Below, one piece after another: positions 60,775 through 64,000 of a stretch of 64,000 nt of DNA. The DNA is from Hemibagrus wyckioides (lineage: Eukaryota; Chordata; Actinopteri; Siluriformes; Bagridae). The notes under the pieces were generated by a model. It did no database searches and was not told the DNA's origin. It was given only the letters and a program-made list of their open reading frames with translations. How positions within the stretch are numbered: position 1 is the stretch's first letter; the number at the start of each line of letters is the position of its first letter. Position numbers and translations under genes: made by a program. The DNA is taken from the NCBI RefSeq assembly GCF_019097595.1, contig NC_080712.1, positions 22,798,646 to 22,862,645 of the forward strand, read 5' to 3'.

Positions 60775-61774
60775 TACTCGCTGTCCACTTTATTAGGTGC
60801 ACCCGCTTGTTAATGCAGTTCTAATCAGACAAACATGTGGCAGCAGCTCAGTGCATACAGTCATGCAGATACAGGTCAAAAGGTTTAGTTAATCACATCA
60901 AACCAGAAGAGGGAAAAATTGTGATTTCTGTGACTTTAACTGTGGCACGGTTGTTGAAAGATGGGCTGTTTGAGTATTCTAGAAACTGCTGATCTCCTGG
61001 GATTTTCACACAAAACAGTCTCTAGAGTTCTCTAGAGAATGGTGTGAAAAACAAAAAAAAACACGGAGTGAGTGACAGTTCTGTGGGTAGAAACATCTTA
61101 TTGGTACAAGAGGTCAGAGGAAAATGGCCAGATTGGTTCAAACTGCCAAAAAGGATATAGTAACTCAGATAATCACTCTGTACAACCAGGGTGAGCAGAA
61201 AGGCATCTCAGCATGCACAAAACATCAAACCTTGAGGTGTATGGTCTACAACAGCAGAAGACACACTGGGTTCCACTTCTGTCAGCCAAGAATAAGAGGC
61301 TTGCTGAGCGTGCTGAAGCATGCTGAGATGCTTTTCTACTCACCATGGTTCTAAAGAGTGCTTATTTGAGTTACTATAGACTTCCTGTCAGGTTATACCA
61401 GTCTGGCCATTCTCGTCTGACCTCTCTAATCATCTAGGTGTTTCAGCTTCCAAACTTTTCTCACACAGGAGGTTTTTGTTAACAATAGACACAACACAAC
61501 AATACTGTTGTGTGTGAAAATCCCAGGAAATCACAAACCAGTTTCTGAAATACACAAACCAGCCCCTCTGGCATCAACAACCATGCCATAATTAAAGTCA
61601 CAGAAATCACACTTTTTCCACATTCTGATGTTTGATGTGAACATTAACTGAAGCTCCTGACCTGTATCTGCTTGAATTGTATGAATTGCACTGCTGCCAC
61701 ATGATTGGCTGATTAAATGACTGCATGAAGAAGATAGTGTACAGGTGTTCCTATTAAAGTGGAGGATGAGTGTA
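60775..61774 (+). mobile_element. Fold-back Tc1-like element, 1 kb
   Basis: The left end reads tactcgctgtccactttatt and the right end aaagtggaggatgagtgta, an inverted pair bordered by TA. The left half carries the sense N-terminal part of the transposase (MARLVQTAKKDIVTQIITLY, in frame from 61124). The right half repeats the same region in antisense (for example gcatgctgagatgcttttct against agaaaggcatctcagcatgc). The result is a palindrome with arms of about 440 bp around a loop of about 100 bp. It has no catalytic domain and cannot encode a transposase. Confidence 0.82.
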
Positions 61775-62788
61775 GATGAGGCTATACTCCTCTAAGAAGC
61801 AGACACTGTAATAAAGTATTGATGAGGAGTATCTACTTGTTATAGGAGCATGATTAAGGAGCCCAATTCTTATGAATTTCTTATTCATGAATCTCATGTG
61901 CCGGCCATATCAATTGTTTTAATTCCCTCAAACTATAATATTAACAAATACATGTATAACACTTTTAAGAAGCACTGCATGTACCGTCTACCACTTGCAT
62001 GAATGTGCTATTAGTAAAAAAAAAAGAAGATATTAATTGGCAAGATATGATGACATAAAATACATTAAAAATACACTAAAATATATTTTTCTTCCATCAA
62101 CTCATAATAAAAATCAATGGACATTTTTCTCTCGTACATGTAAAGTCAAAGTTGTTTAAAAGAAATCTGAAAACATCTTACGCTCTTTAACCTAAGCTTT
62201 TCATTAAGTTGCAGCAATGCTTTATAAGATATTTATGCAATGCTTATGAACGTGTTATAAAGGTACTATGTAGGTCCCTTTTCAATAAAAAGTGTCACCA
62301 AATATATATTTATGGTCGATGGACAAAGTATGTCGTAGGCAGAATTTTATTTGTTTGTCTTTTTGGGCTGTACCAGAATTCAGGTCCAGCTCCATCCGAC
62401 TGGTTTTTACCAGGCCGCCGAACACACACACATACACACACACATATCTGGAGAACTGAGTATCACTTGCTTCACTGTGATTCACTCTCGCTGCTCATCT
62501 TTTAAGTAAGATTTTAAATGAGAATATCATGTGCCAAACCATTGTCTCTCCGCAGACCTCTACCTTTAGACCTTTACCACTGTTCTGGATTGCTGTGTGT
62601 TACGTGGATCTGTTCACCCTGACATTAGCCCGTGTGCAAATGAAGAAATGCAGTATGAATTACAGGCTCTTCCACTATGTGGTTTTTGGAGACAGCCATT
62701 CAAATCATGTATTCCAGGGGAAGTATCTGTGTTAAGTATTCTATAATAAAAATAAGGGACAGGGTGTGTGTGGGGAGGGGTATATGGA

Positions 62789-62805
62789 GGGGGGGGGGGG
62801 GGGGG
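62789..62805 (+). repeat. Run of 17 G
   Basis: An uninterrupted homopolymer after ggggaggggtatatgga. It can form a G-quadruplex alone and is also a common site of sequencing or assembly error, so its length is uncertain. Confidence 0.9.
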
Positions 62806-63582
62806 TTGTATTAGAAGCTTTCCAGTGAGCTGAATTTTAAACATTTTGACTGCCATATTGTTCCATTGAATACAAATTGTATTAGTACAGAGTGTTTGTG
62901 ATGCTGTCAGTTATATCAACATATCAGGATGCAAAGTGTTAACATATTATCAAGTGTTTCATATTCAGAATATTTGCATTATATTCCTTTGCCCACTGTA
63001 AAAGCTGTTCAACTGTTTATAGTGAGCTGAGAAATCATTCACTTGATGTCAGAGCTGCAACTTTTACAGTAATTTGATCATCTTGTTTTTTCGGGGCTTC
63101 GTGTTTCTGCACTGTGACTGATGAGTCTAAAGTGATTGTTTTACACTAATGGAGCAGGTGCTTGTAATGACTGTGATTAAATCATTATTTGAAACATTTT
63201 TGTTTCTAGTGCTGTTTTTCTACAAATGTTAGCTTGCCTCTAATTTATTTGGCATGCCATATACACTGTCTGCATTTTTATTTTACTTTATTTTATTTTA
63301 TTTTTTTTAGCTTTTATTATTTTCAATCCTGAATACAAAATGATAGTCAGTGATTTTAACCATCATGGCTGTAATTGCTAGGATTTTTCTCTTTCGTGAT
63401 ACCAACTTATTTTAAGGTTTCAGTCCAATGGTAGTTATTAGCTGATGAGTAACATGAAACTTACACTGTTTATGTGTGTTTATTATTTGGTTTGTATTTT
63501 GGATGAAATACTTTCATTTTGAATTTTTTTTTTGATGAAAGTATTTTACATATATTTTTTTTAAATATTTTCTTATACTCTT

Positions 63583-63609
63583 TATATATATATATATATA
63601 TATATATAT
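63583..63609. repeat. (TA)n microsatellite
   Basis: About 13 alternating TA units in a T-rich setting. Confidence 0.95.
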
Positions 63610-64000
63610 TTTCTTTTTTTTTTAATCCCATCAATGAACCAATTATTCTCTTGCACTTTTCATTTTAAAATGCTACTTTTTAAAACCCTCAGTAACTCTG
63701 TTAGACTGGATTATACAGGGATAGAAGTTTCCCAGTCACATTTGCCTCTCAGGTAAATTACTTTGTCTCTCTGGTGTTCCCTCCTACAGAGAGAACAAGC
63801 CTTTCTAGTTCACAGGACTGGCTGACTGGCGCTGGAGAAGAGACACACACAGAGGGAGGGGTGAAGCGAGTTACACCCCCACCCCTGTTTTGAGATTTGA
63901 AAGACGTCTGTTCTTCCCCAAACCACCATCCATCCTGAGGGAAGGAGAAAGAAGGAGAGAGAGAGATTGAGTGAGCGCTCCCTGTTCCATACAAGAGCCC

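Larger units (their letters stand above)
61775..64000. other. 3' flank of camkmt, no gene seen
   Basis: AT-rich DNA with a CA array (62422-62445), a run of 17 G (62789-62805), T-runs and a (TA)n array (63583-63609). The frame 63758-63994 (-) is purine/pyrimidine-rich and not supported. Nothing resembles a SIX-family homeobox. Confidence 0.5.

Noticed and set aside
60021..64000. A possible next gene (SIX3) in the 3' flank
   Set aside because: No homeobox or SIX-domain words are found on either strand; the region is repeats and AT-rich DNA.

Overview
The window is vertebrate, almost certainly teleost, genomic DNA. The evidence is one recognisable vertebrate gene split into small exons with GT-AG introns, a very high density of CA/GT, CT/GA and AT microsatellites, and several repeat types typical of fish genomes: two Tc1-like transposon families, a tRNA-headed SINE, the truncated 3' end of an L2-type LINE and non-autonomous elements with inverted ends. 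The repeat mix would fit a catfish or another ostariophysan, but that is a weak inference.

The only protein-coding gene I can support is camkmt (calmodulin-lysine N-methyltransferase), on the + strand. Eight exons lie at 37204-37264, 39210-39264, 40813-40876, 45326-45392, 47302-47376, 53052-53115, 55057-55188 and 59724-59816. They join in perfect phase into the last 202 residues of the protein (about the C-terminal two thirds), followed by a stop codon and a poly(A) signal at 59995. I could not find the N-terminal exons in the first 37 kb, so that part reads as one very long intron, or as a long intron containing exons I missed.

Layout. 1-37203: intronic DNA with SINE, Tc1-like, LINE and inverted-repeat elements, many microsatellites and several repeat-free blocks that look like conserved non-coding DNA. 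37204-59816: the coding half of camkmt with introns of 1.5-5.7 kb. 59817-60020: 3'UTR. 60021-64000: 3' flank with a 1-kb fold-back Tc1-like element and AT-rich DNA.

Context. In human 2p21 the order is SLC3A1-PREPL-CAMKMT-SIX3-SIX2. If this order holds here, the homeobox-motif-rich blocks in the camkmt introns are candidates for long-range SIX3/SIX2 control elements, with camkmt as a bystander gene. That is inference: no SIX gene is in the window and no alignment could be run.

The most interesting signals are the (GT)n tracts at both ends of the intron before the in-frame 132-nt exon (a CFTR-exon-9-like arrangement), a weak donor with a strong decoy donor 37 nt downstream in exon 40813-40876, and an imperfect 250-bp hairpin at 23875-24123.
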